This document shows, piece by piece, positions 33,153 to 42,933 of a DNA stretch of 64,000 bases. The stretch comes from Nannobrachium achirus (lineage: Eukaryota; Chordata; Actinopteri; Myctophiformes; Myctophidae). Positions within the stretch are counted from its first letter, which is position 1. Each line of letters begins with the position of its first letter. A program made the translations under genes and the position numbers. The stretch lies in assembly GCA_963921795.1 (NCBI GenBank), contig OY997642.1, forward strand, positions 1,128,926 to 1,192,925, read 5' to 3'. The notes beneath the pieces are model-generated. The model saw only the letters and a program-made list of their open reading frames with translations, was not told where the DNA came from and searched no databases.

Positions 33153-34352
33153 AGCCGAAATAGAATGGTTGTTGGTAGATTAGCCGTGAAATTTCTATTA
33201 TTGTATTATGATCTGAGACATAATATTATGTTTATAAACATGAGCCCGCCGCCCCTCCTTCTTGGACGTCGCCGTTGTTTTTTCTTTTTTTCCCCCCCCA
33301 GGTCATTAGCTCACCGTGATTATCTGGATCTCCGTTGGGATAGAGTGGTAGTTTTGGCCGAGCATCGATCTCCCGTGCGTTTCGCGTGCGCGATCCGTGC
33401 GCATAATAATCCATGCATATACTCCAAGAATGACTGAACAGTCGATGTGGCCATTTTGGCTAGCTTAGCCCTTAGCACTCCAGCTATGCTAATGTTATCC
33501 TCCAGACAGTAAACGGACGGTGTCAAGGAAGCATGAAGAAGGAAAGGCCATGACGTCACCTCTGCTTCATGTCAGAGCAGCCATGAGCTATCGATGGACG
33601 AGCGGTGACTAGGGAAGGTTAGACGATCGCCGATTTTCGGATAAAAATCTTTTATTTCGGTTTTAATGACCCAGTACGGGAAAAGACGACGCGGCTGAGA
33701 CTCCTTGCTCAGATGTCCGGTATATTCCGGTTTTAATATTAACACCTTCTAAGCCAAGGGGAGCCCCTTAATGTTAAAACCGTACTATATCGCACATCCC
33801 CCCAGGGACTCTCAGCCACGTCGTACATTCCCGGACTTTGTCTTTAAAACCGGAATAAAAGCTTTTGATCCGAAAATCGGCGATCGTCTAACCTTCCCTA
33901 GTCACCACTCGTGCACTGATAGCTCATGCAGACCGTGCATGAAGCAGAGGTGACGTCAGCGCCTCTCCTTCTCCAAGGCACCTTCCACCCATCCGTTTAC
34001 TGTCTACACACTCGAGCTCCTCCTGCAGCCATGCTTGGGGCTATGCTAGCGAAACTTTTCAGTTCTGTTCTTCAGTCACACATGGACTATTTGCGGGGAC
34101 ATTTACGTGAAAGGATCGCGCACGCGAAACGCACGGGGACATCGACGATCGGCCAAAACCCCCATTCTATCCCAACGGAGATCGAGAAAATCATGGTGAG
34201 TTACTGGCCTGGGGGGGGAAAAAAAAGAAAAAACAGCGGCGCTGTTCAAGATGGAGGGGCTGCGGGGTCATGTTTATAAACATAATATTATGTCTCAGAT
34301 CACAATACAATAATAGAAATTTCACGGCTAATCTACCAACCACCATTCTATT
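33152..34352. mobile_element. Large inverted repeat (~600-bp imperfect arms)
   Basis: The left end (AGATTAGCCGTGAAATTTCT ... ATAATATTATGTTTATAAAC) returns inverted at 34270-34350. Inner arms also pair around 33610-33700 / 33830-33900 (CGATCGCCGATTTTCGGAT / ATCCGAAAATCGGCGATCG). Both arms carry related short open frames (PSVYCL...LAK...ERIAHAKRTG), probably a shared ancestral sequence rather than a working gene. Confidence 0.75.
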
Positions 34353-34449
34353 TCGGACTGCAACTTGTTAAGGGGCTCCCCGTGGTTTGGAAAGGGTTAA
34401 GTAAGCAAGAGGCGAGCATTGTGAAAATAGTATACTGGACTGCCGTGGC

Positions 34450-34740
34450 AGCACCCCAGGGTGCCCCGTCACCCCGGGGTGCCCCGCCACCCCAGGGTGC
34501 CCCGTCACCCCGGGTGCCCCGTCACCCCGGGTGCCCCGTCACCCCGGGTGCCCCGTCACCCCAGGGTGCCCCGTCACCCCAGGGTGCCCCGACACCCCGG
34601 GTGCCCCGTCACCCCAGGGTGCCCCGACACCCCAGGGTGCCCCGACACCCCGGGTGCCCCGTCACCCCAGGGTGCCCCGTCACCCCAGGGTGCCCCGACA
34701 CCCCCGGGTGCCCCGTCACCCCAGGGTGCCCCGTCACCCA
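34450..34740. repeat. 19-20-bp GC-rich minisatellite, ~15 copies
   Basis: GGTGCCCCGTCACCCCAG repeated, with GACACC variants. The Pro-rich open frames across it are not genes. Confidence 0.95.
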
Positions 34741-34785
34741 CTTTGAAAACCCCTGCTGTAGTGGACTGCCGTAGCCGTACTTTCT

Positions 34786-36690
34786 TACAGCCCCTACTAT
34801 TACCCATCAGGCCTTGGGGTGAACTCTACTATTTATTACCCATCAGGCCTTGGGGTGAACTCTACTATTTATTACCCATCAGGCCTTGGGGTGAACTCTA
34901 TTTATTACCCATCATGCCTTGGGGGTGAACTCTACTATTTATTACCCATCATGCCTTGGGGTGAACTCTACTATGTATTACCCATCAGGCCTTGGGGGTG
35001 AACTCTACTATGTATTACCCATCAGGCCTTGGGGTGAACTCTACTATTTATTACCCATCAGGCATTGGGGGTAAACTCTACTATTTATTACCCATCATGC
35101 CTTGGGGTGAACTCTACTATTTATTACCCATCATGCCTTGGGGTGAACTCTACTATTTATTACCCATCAGGCCTTGGGGGTGAACTCTACTATTTATTAC
35201 CCATCAGGCTTTGGGGTGAACTCTACTATTTATTACCCATCAGGCCTTGGGGGTGAACTCTACTATTTATTACCCATCATGCCTTGGGGTGAACTCTACT
35301 ATTTATTACCCATCATGCCTTGGGGGTGAAATCTACTATTTATTACCCATCAGGCCTTGGGGTGAACTCTACTATTTATTACCCATCAGGCATTGGGGTG
35401 AACTCTACTATTTATTACCCATCATGCCTTGGGGGTGAAATCTACTATTTATTACCCATCAGGCCTTGGGGTGAACTCTACTATTTATTACCCATCAGGC
35501 ATTGGGGTGAACTCTACTATTTATTACCCATCAGGCCTTGGGGTGAACTCTATTTATTACCCATCAGGCCTTGGGGGTGAACTCTACTATTTATTACCCA
35601 TCAGGCATTGGGGTGAACTCTACTATTTATTACCCATCAGGCCTTGGGGTGAACTCTATTTATTACCCATCAGGCCTTGGGGTGAACTCTACTATTTATT
35701 ACCCATCAGGCCTTGGGGTGAACTCTACTATTTATTACCCATCAGGCCTTGGGGGTGAACTCTACTATTTATTACCCATCATGCCTTGGGGGTGAACTCT
35801 ACTATTTATTACCCATCAGGCATTGGGGGTGAACTCTATTTATTACCCATCAGGCCTTGGGGTGAACTCTACTATTTATTACCCATCAGGCCTTGGGGTG
35901 AACTCTACTATTTATTACCCATCAGGCCTTGGGGTGAACTCTACTATTTATTACCCATCAGGCTTTGGGGTGAACTCTACTATTTATTACCCATCATGCC
36001 TTGGGGGTGAACTCTACTATTTATTACCCATCAGGCCTTGGGGTGAACTCTACTATTTATTACCCATCAGGCCTTGGGGTGAACTCTACTATTTATTACC
36101 CATCAGGCATTGGGGTGAACTCTACTATTTATTACCCATCAGGCCTTGGGGTGAACTCTATTTATTACCCATCAGGCCTTGGGGGTGAACTCTACTATTT
36201 ATTACCCATCAGGCCTTGGGGTGAACTCTACTATTTATTACCCATCATGCCTTGGGGGTGAACTCTACTATTTATTACCCATCAGGCCTTGGGGGTGAAC
36301 TCTACTATTTATTACCCATCAGACCTTGGGGTGAACTCTACTATGTATTACCCATCAGACCTTGGGGTGAACTCTACTATTTATTACCCATCAGACCTTG
36401 GGGTGAACTCTACTATGTATTACCCATCATGCCTTGGGGTGAACTCTACTATTTATTACCCATCAGGCCTTGGGGTGAACTCTACTGTTTATTACCCATC
36501 AGGCTTTGGGGGTGAACTCTACTATTTATTACCCATCAGGCCTTGGGGGTGAACTCTAATATTTATTACCCATCAGGCTTTGGGGGTGAACTCTACTATT
36601 TATTACCCATCAGGCCTTGGGGTGAACTCTACTATTTATTACCCATCATGCCTTGGGGTGAACTCTACTATTTATTACCCATCAGGCCTT
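34786..36690 (+). repeat. 36-37-bp minisatellite, ~51 copies, including a real acceptor and exon start
   Basis: Unit GAACTCTACTATTTATTACC then CATCAGGCCTTGGGGGT. Variants: CATCATGCC, GGCATTG, GGCTTTG, and a TACTA deletion in some. The last unit (ending 36690s) supplies both the CATCAG acceptor and the first codons GCC TTG GGG GTG of the next exon, so ~50 upstream copies duplicate an acceptor plus 11 exonic bases. Confidence 0.96.
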
Positions 36691-36829
36691 GGGGGTGAGC
36701 AGCCACAGGGACCGCTCTGCTCTGAAGAAGAGACTGAAGGACCTGAGGAGACGAGAGGAGAAGGAGGCAAGGGAGCGAGAGAAGGAGGCGAGGGAGCGAG
36801 AGAAGCGGGCCAAAGAGGAGGAGAAGGAG
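36686..36829 (+). CDS. ppp1r9-like: Post-SAM charged helix exon (ALGVSSHRDRSALKKRLK...)
   Basis: 48 codons, phase 0: ALGVSSHRDRSALKKRLKDL, then an E/K/R-rich run with a repeated EAREREK. It follows DKLK of the SAM exon; KxLG(M/L/V)xxSxDRxxxKxKLKxM is the conserved end of the SAM domain and start of the charged helix in neurabin-1 and SAMD14. Acceptor ACCCATCAG is within the last minisatellite unit; donor GAG|GTAAGC is strong. Confidence 0.93.
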
Positions 36830-36845
36830 GTAAGCTTTTTAATCC

Positions 36846-37128
36846 CTGTCATTTTGTTCACATTTTTGGGGGATTTTGTAAAACTATACATTTAAAGATC
36901 TGCTTTAAGTAGCCTGAGAGGGGTCAAACTAGGTTTTTTTAATGATTCTGAATCCATCCCAAGCATTTGTTTTGTATGAAAAACATTCCTTGGGCTAAAA
37001 ACGCTCAACAAAACTGTGAAAAGTGATGACTCATCACTAAACCATAGTTTTGTGTGGGCCGTTTTTAGCCCAAGGAATGGATTCAGATTGTTTTTTTCTT
37101 CAAATCCCCCAAAAATGTGAACAAACGT
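36846..37128. mobile_element. Foldback element filling the last intron (family copy 3)
   Basis: TTTTGTTCACATTTTTGGGG near 36851 is inverted at about 37105-37128 (CCCCAAAAATGTGAACAAA). Centre GTGATGACTCATCAC near 37022-37036. Shares core words with the 18.5-kb and 32.0-kb copies. The intron is 313 nt (36830-37142), so almost all of it is this element. Confidence 0.88.
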
Positions 37129-37142
37129 TCCTTGCTCTGAAG

Positions 37143-37316
37143 GCGAGGGAGCGAGACAAGAGGCCGAAGGAGGAGCAGAGGGAGGAGAAGAGCCTGCAGC
37201 GCCTCCTGTTGGTGGAGAGGGAGAGGAGGACTCTGAAGGAGGACAAGGAGGGGAAGGAGAACAGGCAGGGCCTGCTGCCCCCCCGCAAGACGGTCAGAAC
37301 CGAGTCGCTCTTATGA
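37143..37316 (+). CDS. ppp1r9-like: Terminal coding exon, charged helix and stop
   Basis: 57 codons plus TGA (37314-37316): ARERDKRPKEEQREEKSLQR, LLLVERERRTLKEDKEGKEN, RQGLLPPRKTVRTESLL. Continues the E/K/R helix seen at the C-terminus of neurabin-1 and SAMD14. Acceptor TCTGAAG at 37136-37142. The final residues fit a class I PDZ ligand (S-L-L-COOH). The stop region CTCTTATGAAG is tandemly repeated downstream. Confidence 0.88.
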   Translation, partial: ARERDKRPKEEQREEKSLQRLLLVERERRTLKEDKEGKENRQGLLPPRKTVRTESLL

Positions 37317-37437
37317 AGGACCGACCGCTCTTATGAAGTCGCTCTTATGAAGTCGCTCTTATGAAGTCTCTCTTATGAAGGACCGACCGCTCTTATGAAG
37401 TCTCTCTTATGAAGTCTCTCGCTATTATGAAGGACAA
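37303..37437 (+). repeat. Short tandem repeat of the stop-codon region, ~8 copies
   Basis: CGCTCTTATGAAG and TCTCTCTTATGAAG repeat, with GACCGAC inserts. The first copy contains the in-frame TGA. Confidence 0.93.
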
Positions 37438-37762
37438 ACCGGTTCTATCTGGGTTTACACCAGCTGGTTGGAACCGGTTCTATCTGGGTTTACACCTGCT
37501 GGTTGGAACTGGTTTTATCTGGGTTTACACCGACCGGTTGGAACCGGTTCTATCTGGGTTTACATCGACTGGTTGGAACCGGTTCTATCTGGGTTTACAC
37601 CGGCTGGTTCTATCTGGGTTTACACCAGCTGGTTGGAACCGCTTCTATCTGGGTTTACACCAGCTGGTTGGAACCGGTTTTATCTGGGTTAACACCATCT
37701 GGTTGGAACTGGTTCTATCTGGGTTTACACCGACTGGTTGGAACTGGTTCTGGTCGGTTTGA
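37437..37762 (+). repeat. ~37-bp minisatellite in 3' UTR, ~9 copies
   Basis: GGTTCTATCTGGGTTTACAC, CAGCTGGTTGGAACC repeated. Confidence 0.95.
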
Positions 37763-38520
37763 TCCAGTTTATTTTCACTATGTGATGAACTTACCAACAT
37801 TTCTCCCACCAGCACTTTTAGAAGCTTTTATTTGAACAATTAAATATAAGTTACCACTTTAAGCCCCGTTTCTAAGATAGAAATATGAACGTGACTTTTA
37901 AATCTCTGCTTCAGTGGCTTATCAAAGTTCCCGAAGGCGGGTCCCAAATGGACCCTTATAATAGGTCATAGGTGTGTAGCTCTCAGAGTGTACACATGGA
38001 ACCAGATGGTCCATTTGGTTCCATTTGTACTCTCTGTTAACGTTTGTGTTTGTTTAGTATTTAAAACAAGGATTAGAGATCATTCTTCTGTTTCAAAACC
38101 ATCTGAGAACCCCAATCTCTACCACCAGAGGTCGCTATAATCCCCCTGGGTCACAGAGTGAGAACTCTTAGCGTGGCGTCGTATAAAAACCGTTCCAAAA
38201 AGAAACCAAAAGGCCTGGACATTTTACTCATTATGGATGTGAAGATCCACCAGACGGTGGAAAAGAACGGATTCATCCAAAGAATAAGAGAATAAATCGA
38301 TGTTCTCCAAAACGCTGACGTTATCAAATGCAACTCAATGTCGTAAACGGCAGAGAGTCACGTAGCTGTTTACTTTTAGAACACGACAGCCTTATGGAAA
38401 GAAATCTGGCATTTTCCTTACTTTCTTCAAAGGTTTGATACTAATGAAGGCTCATAGGGGTCCATTTGGCTCCATTTGTACCCTCTAAAGGGTTTATGGT
38501 GGTCCTTGGAATCAAAAGGA
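37763..38520 (+). other. Probable 3' UTR, no further feature
   Basis: No exon or complete repeat seen. GGTCCATTTGG..CCATTTGTAC recurs twice. AATAAA at about 38291 could be an early poly(A) signal. Confidence 0.4.
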
Positions 38521-38824
38521 TTTAAAGGAGTAGTTCACCCCCAAAATGACTTTTTTCCTATTGATTAGTCATGCCATGGAGACTTGAGTTCAATGATATT
38601 GAAGACAAAAAATGTGATTATAGTAAATGTGCCCCCATTGATTCGGGATGGGGACCCAAATGCATGGCCCTGGATGGGGAAACCATCAGGGCAAGTTTAC
38701 TATAATCATCTTTTTGTCTTAGGATTATGCGACAAAAAACAAACAAAATATCATTGAACTCAAGTCTCCATGGCGTGACTAATCAATAGAAAACAATCTT
38801 TTTGGGGGTGAACTACTCCTTTAA
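38521..38824. mobile_element. MITE with 25-bp+ inverted ends (AAAGGAGTAGTTCACCCCC)
   Basis: TTAAAGGAGTAGTTCACCCC at the left and GGGGGTGAACTACTCCTTTA at the right. Arms extend ~130 bp (TATTGATTAGTCATGCCATG / CATGGCGTGACTAATCAATA). TTTAA flanks both ends. Confidence 0.88.
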
Positions 38825-39371
38825 GAACCACTGTGTTGCACTAAACGGAACAGAGCCTTAATCAGAATCACTGGTAAAACCTGGGAAGTAAAGGAAGTGG
38901 CTGGATTTCTTTCCAACATGGAGCCTATTGTTATATGACTCCATGTGCGATTTCTCAGTGGACCCAGGGCTCTAGGACCCAGGGGATAAGGGAGGGACGT
39001 CAGGACTCCTCGTTAAGGCACCTCGTTAAGGTACCTCGTTAAGGCATCTCGTTAAGGCATCTCGTTAAGGTGTCTCGTTAAGGCACCTCGTTAAGGCAGT
39101 GTTATTCACTGTAAGTAGGAATAAACGAGCTTCACTCTAAATAGTACATTTAAAGTGTCGGGAACAACGCTTCAGTCCGTCTTATCGCGTCCCGCAAAAC
39201 ATTGTCAACGATCACTAAGGTTTATTTGGGATGTTTTTGTGTTTGTTTGTCAATTAGGGTTAAATGAATTAAATAATCTTATAGATTTTACATTGTTAAA
39301 GTTTTTTCATATTGAATTCCACCTTCTGTCTCGCTTGTAAAAAGCTTATTTTGTACGTATTAAATGTTTTG
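38825..39371 (+). other. Probable 3' UTR with 13-bp repeat
   Basis: 39008-39098 is CTCGTTAAGGCAC repeated seven times. The remainder shows nothing recognisable. Confidence 0.5.
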
Positions 39372-39377
39372 AATAAA
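39372..39377 (+). promoter_or_regulatory. Candidate poly(A) signal of the + strand gene
   Basis: AATAAA followed by GTGTTTTAATG. Best-placed signal before the opposite-strand signal at 39450; earlier AATAAA motifs exist, so the site is inferred. Confidence 0.4.
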
Positions 39378-39449
39378 GTGTTTTAATGACCCTGCTAGTT
39401 GTAAGCGTGCACATTATTAACACAAGACACAACGTTTAAAAACAAAACA

Positions 39450-39455
39450 TTTATT
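39450..39455 (-). promoter_or_regulatory. Candidate poly(A) signal of the integrin gene
   Basis: On the - strand GAATAAATGTTTTGTTTTTA. Would give a ~2.6-kb 3' UTR after the B stop codon. Confidence 0.4.
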
Positions 39456-39777
39456 CAAGAACATGTTTTTTTTCTTTAGTTTTTACATTTCTTTGGCAGT
39501 TGTTTTTACACCGTGAAAGATTCAAGGTTGTTACAATTCAATTCAACAATTCAAAAAAAGAAAACATTTAACGAAAACACAAATCCTTTCTGAAAGTAAC
39601 CATAACCAACACAAACAACACTTTTTTTTTTCTGGACTCAATTAAACCAACAAACCCCACTTTAACTAATTGAACAAAGAATATAAAATAAAAACGAATG
39701 GAAAAAAGCAAAACTATGAGAACCTTGAAATAAAGACTATGAGAACCTTGGTTTAGACCAGTGGAAAGCTGAACCAA

Positions 39778-39899
39778 GTATTGCAAGAGAAACAAGCAGC
39801 CAGGTCTATGAAAAGAATGTAATACTGGTACCAATGAGTATTTTTGGATTAGAAGTATTACATTGTTTTCATAGACCTGCTTGTTTCTCTTGTACAATC
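39778..39899. repeat. Long hairpin, ~42-bp arms
   Basis: TTGCAAGAGAAACAAGCAG then GGTCTATGAAAAGAATGTAAT pairs with ATTACATTGTTTTCATAGACC and TGCTTGTTTCTCTTGTACAA; loop ~30 nt. Could be a MITE tip or a miRNA-like hairpin. Confidence 0.7.
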
Positions 39900-40450
39900 T
39901 GGCAACACACCAGAGCATACGAGCGGAGTGGAGCGCGAGTGGTGCGAGGAGCGGAGCAAGCCGTTTTTTAGTTGAGCGTGAAGGAGCGACTTTTATAATG
40001 GGTCTGAGCGCCGACCCTCCTCCGCTCCGAGCCGATCCTATTGGGGCCGCGCGCCGCATGTTTCCAACAAAACAGTGGCGAGTGGAAAGCTCTCCAAGTC
40101 TCCATCAAAGCCGAGGCTCACGTTACCACAGCCATTTGTGTTGGGAACACACTGGCAAAGGAGAAAGTCTTTCGGACATGGTAGCAAACTACTTTGCTAC
40201 CATGCGTGGAGTGTGGAGCGAGTGTGGAGCGAGAGATGCGAAAATCAAGTTGAGCGACGGAGCGGCAGGGAGCGGAGCGGCCCGGTGGCCGACCAGAGCG
40301 ATGAGCGAGTGGGACAAGAGCCCTCTGGAGCGCAGAGCGGCTTTTGTCATCGCTCCACTCCGCTCCTGTGCCCTGCAACACACTGATGAGCTGCAGTACA
40401 CCTTCAGTCCACTAGGAGGAGGTGAAGACACAGGAATGAAGCAGCCCTGA
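39900..40450. mobile_element. GAGCG-rich dispersed element (two related segments)
   Basis: GCGGAGTGGAGCGCGAGTG, GAGCGGAGC and later GGAGTGTGGAGCGAGTGTGG and inverse CGCTCCACTCCGCTCC indicate a transposon with GAGCG-type ends. No transposase. Continues with an (AATCCT)n run at 40485-40562. Confidence 0.5.
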
Positions 40451-40562
40451 TGGAGAGCCAGGAATAAGGTGATTTACACATCCTAATCATAATCCTAATC
40501 CTGATCCTAATCCTAGTCCTAGTCCTAGTCCTAGTCCTAATCCTAATCCTAATCCTAATCCT

Positions 40563-41602
40563 AGAGCACAGCAGGTAACACAATCCTCAGCAACAAAATA
40601 AATACATATTTCTGTAAAACATTCAGTTCTATACAACAAAATAAAAAATTAAAACACAACGAAAGAAACCCTAGAAACGTGTCGAAGTTGAAAAAAAAAT
40701 CCTTTGTATTGTATTTAATATTACAGTGGTTCTCAACATTTTCAGGCCGCGACCCCCAAAATAATCATATTTAAACTGGGGATAAACAGGATGACCAGAA
40801 GAGGGTGCTAAAGAGGCAGATCGAACACAGATATATAAAGCTAGAAACCTCTTCCTTCCCTGCAGTTCATTGGAGGCGGAGCCACGCGTAAAAAAGGATT
40901 GGTGGAAGTATGTAAGGCACTCTGCCACTCAAAGTGACTACTGGCCAATCACAGCGTGTCTTTCCCCGGGACTTACATTCAATTAAAAGGAGCTTTATTG
41001 AGGCAGGAGGAGACACACGTTTACGTTGCCTCTGGGAAAGAGGGAGTCCCGCCTCTGATTGGCTACCGAACCTCTGCTTTGGTGAGGCACGCGGAAGATT
41101 TTCGTAAAGATTGTCAATCCTTTTTTACCAACGCCCCACAGACATACCTTTCTATGTCTGACTGAAGGCACAAAACCTGGTCCAAAGCTTTGACAGAGAA
41201 ACAGACAGACAGACAGACAGTTGTGCAGGACAATCTACCACGATGCATCACTTGGTTGATATCAGCAACGTGTTTGTTTCATTCACCATCAAATCGTCTC
41301 CCAAAAGGAGAATATCTGATCGAGCATAAAGACATACTTTCTTTTTTTTTTTTTCGTTTTTGTCTGCTGCTTGAATCAGATTCACATGAATCAGATTTAC
41401 TTGAATCAGATTTACTTGAATCAGATTTACTTGGCTGTGTGACGTGTAGTGCTGAAAATAACCGATGTATCCGTTATTTTCTGTGTGCGACACGGAACTG
41501 GAGTGAAATGTATGAATCAGTCTTTGTTCTGGTTCAGGGTTAGGGTTGGAGACTAAGACTGAGGGTAGGTATTTAAGTTAACAGTGATGGTAGGTATTTA
41601 AG
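40563..41602. other. Integrin 3' UTR/downstream sequence, no gene
   Basis: 40727-40745 (CAGTGGTTCTCAACATTTT) is a hAT-type terminus. 41371-41432 is a 15-bp repeat (TTGAATCAGATTTAC). 41562-41606 duplicates GGTAGGTATTTAAGTTAACA. Nothing coding recognised. Confidence 0.45.
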
Positions 41603-41606
41603 TTAA

Positions 41607-42021
41607 CACTTATGTTGCAATGATTTTTTCTCTTCAATGTCTCGCGTTGCCATGGTTACCATAGACTTCCATGTAATTGTGCAATTGTGTAAAAAGTGCA
41701 CGCCCATGCCTAGATGATGCACCACGTGTGTAGATGCTGTTCACAGCTTTCAAACAAAAAAATCCGCTTGGAAATCCGTTCAGGCATTCATGACTTATCA
41801 GCCATTATGTTTTCTTCAGATGTAAACAAACATGGCTGCCATGTTTGAAAGAATGAGTTGGTATGGGGGTTAAACATGCAATTTCGCGATCGCGATCATG
41901 CCTAACACATTTCTGGAGGTCCAAAAAAAATTTTTGAAAAAAAAAATTGAAAAAAAAAACTTTTTTTTTTTTTTTCAAAAACGGCCCAAACTCGGGAAAC
42001 TCGGGGTTGGCACCATATGTG
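41607..42021. mobile_element. TTAA-flanked MITE, copy 3, at the integrin B stop codon
   Basis: TTAA at 41603-41606 and 42022-42025; ends CACTTATG and CATATGTG. Interior as in the 13344-13726 copy plus longer poly-A/T runs. The right TTAA overlaps the TAA stop (reverse strand) of the B tail exon. Confidence 0.87.
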
Positions 42022-42168
42022 TTAAGAGTGCAGGTGTTTGTGTTGCTGCCACCTAGTGTCCATCCAGGTCTTCTCCTGGTAATCCCAGTCCTGCTGGTTC
42101 CTCTGCTCTCGTTTGATCCTCACTGCGTTGTAACTGGGAACGTACTGGACACGCTGGAAGAAACCACA
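42022..42168 (-). CDS. itga6-like: Integrin alpha cytoplasmic tail exon B (alternative last exon)
   Basis: 48 codons plus TAA: CGFFQRVQYVPSYNAVRIKR, EQRNQQDWDYQEKTWMDTRW, QQHKHLHS. YxAVRI(K/R)xExR and the later W..xW pattern identify the B-type tail of alpha-3/alpha-6 integrins. The membrane-proximal GFFKR is GFFQR here: the Arg is kept, the Lys lost. The acceptor (TCCTCAG on the - strand) follows a ~45-nt almost pure pyrimidine tract. Splices from the TM exon (49176) when A is skipped. Confidence 0.92.
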   Translation of the reverse strand, partial: CGFFQRVQYVPSYNAVRIKREQRNQQDWDYQEKTWMDTRWQQHKHLHS

Positions 42169-42174
42169 CTGAGG

Positions 42175-42225
42175 AGAGGAGAGCAGGGGAGGAGGAGGGA
42201 GAGGGGAGGGGGGATATTATTAAGT
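42175..42225 (-). promoter_or_regulatory. Long polypyrimidine tract before exon B
   Basis: Purine-rich on +, so pyrimidine-rich in the integrin RNA (CCCCTCCCCTCTCCCTCC). A likely PTB/U2AF binding tract; exon A's acceptor has a much weaker one. Confidence 0.65.
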
Positions 42226-42933
42226 GGAACATTGTGAGAGTTCCAGTCCAGTGGGATATTTATTTATACACTTTTATTGAGCAATGTCTACATGTCTAAT
42301 AATATAAATGTGATCTGTATTGATGGGCAACAGCACTACAACCTTTAAATTAAACACAATTAAATGCGATTAGGGCACTATTCGATTAATGGTAAAAAAA
42401 AAAGTAGAATAATCGTTAAAAAGATTAGGTTAGCAGCACTCCTAGAAGTTTATATAGATACATTGAAAACAATGTCTGATTTCTCTCTAACAATGTATCA
42501 TATCCACCAATCAATAGATTGATCCCAATAGATCCATTTCATATAGACGGGTTTCTGGTCCACGTCACACTGATGGGTCGGTACCAAAATTAGCCAATAA
42601 ATGGAAACCATGCAGCGCTCCCCAAAACAACAGGTTTGGGGATTGGTGGGAATTGATTACATGATACAGTCACCTGTGCATTCAGTCTCAATGTTTGTAA
42701 ACAAGAAACCGGTCTTTAGGAAGAGCCAAGCAGTGAAGCAAGTGTTCATTTAGTTGACCTTTTTTTTCACTGACGGAAACAAAATAAAAACTAAGCTGTG
42801 ATGACTAAAACTAAGACTAAATATATTGACAATTTGGTCAACGAATAAAAACTAGACTAAAATGTCAGGGAGGGACTATAGAGCTGCAAAGTTTGACGTC
42901 ATTTACATATCCTACCAGGTTCACGTTAAATTT
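42226..42933. other. Integrin intron between A and B, repeat remnants
   Basis: 42745-42895 matches the GACTAAAACTAAGACTAAAT repeat at 30416-30905. No exon seen. Confidence 0.5.

Noticed and set aside
34382..36552. Pro/Gly-rich and YYLLPIRPWGEL-repeat proteins
   Set aside because: Minisatellite translations in several overlapping frames; only the final unit's acceptor and exon start have a role.
37763..42000. A PDK2-like gene expected between SAMD14 and the integrin from human synteny
   Set aside because: No kinase exon could be seen on either strand; it may lie elsewhere or have moved.
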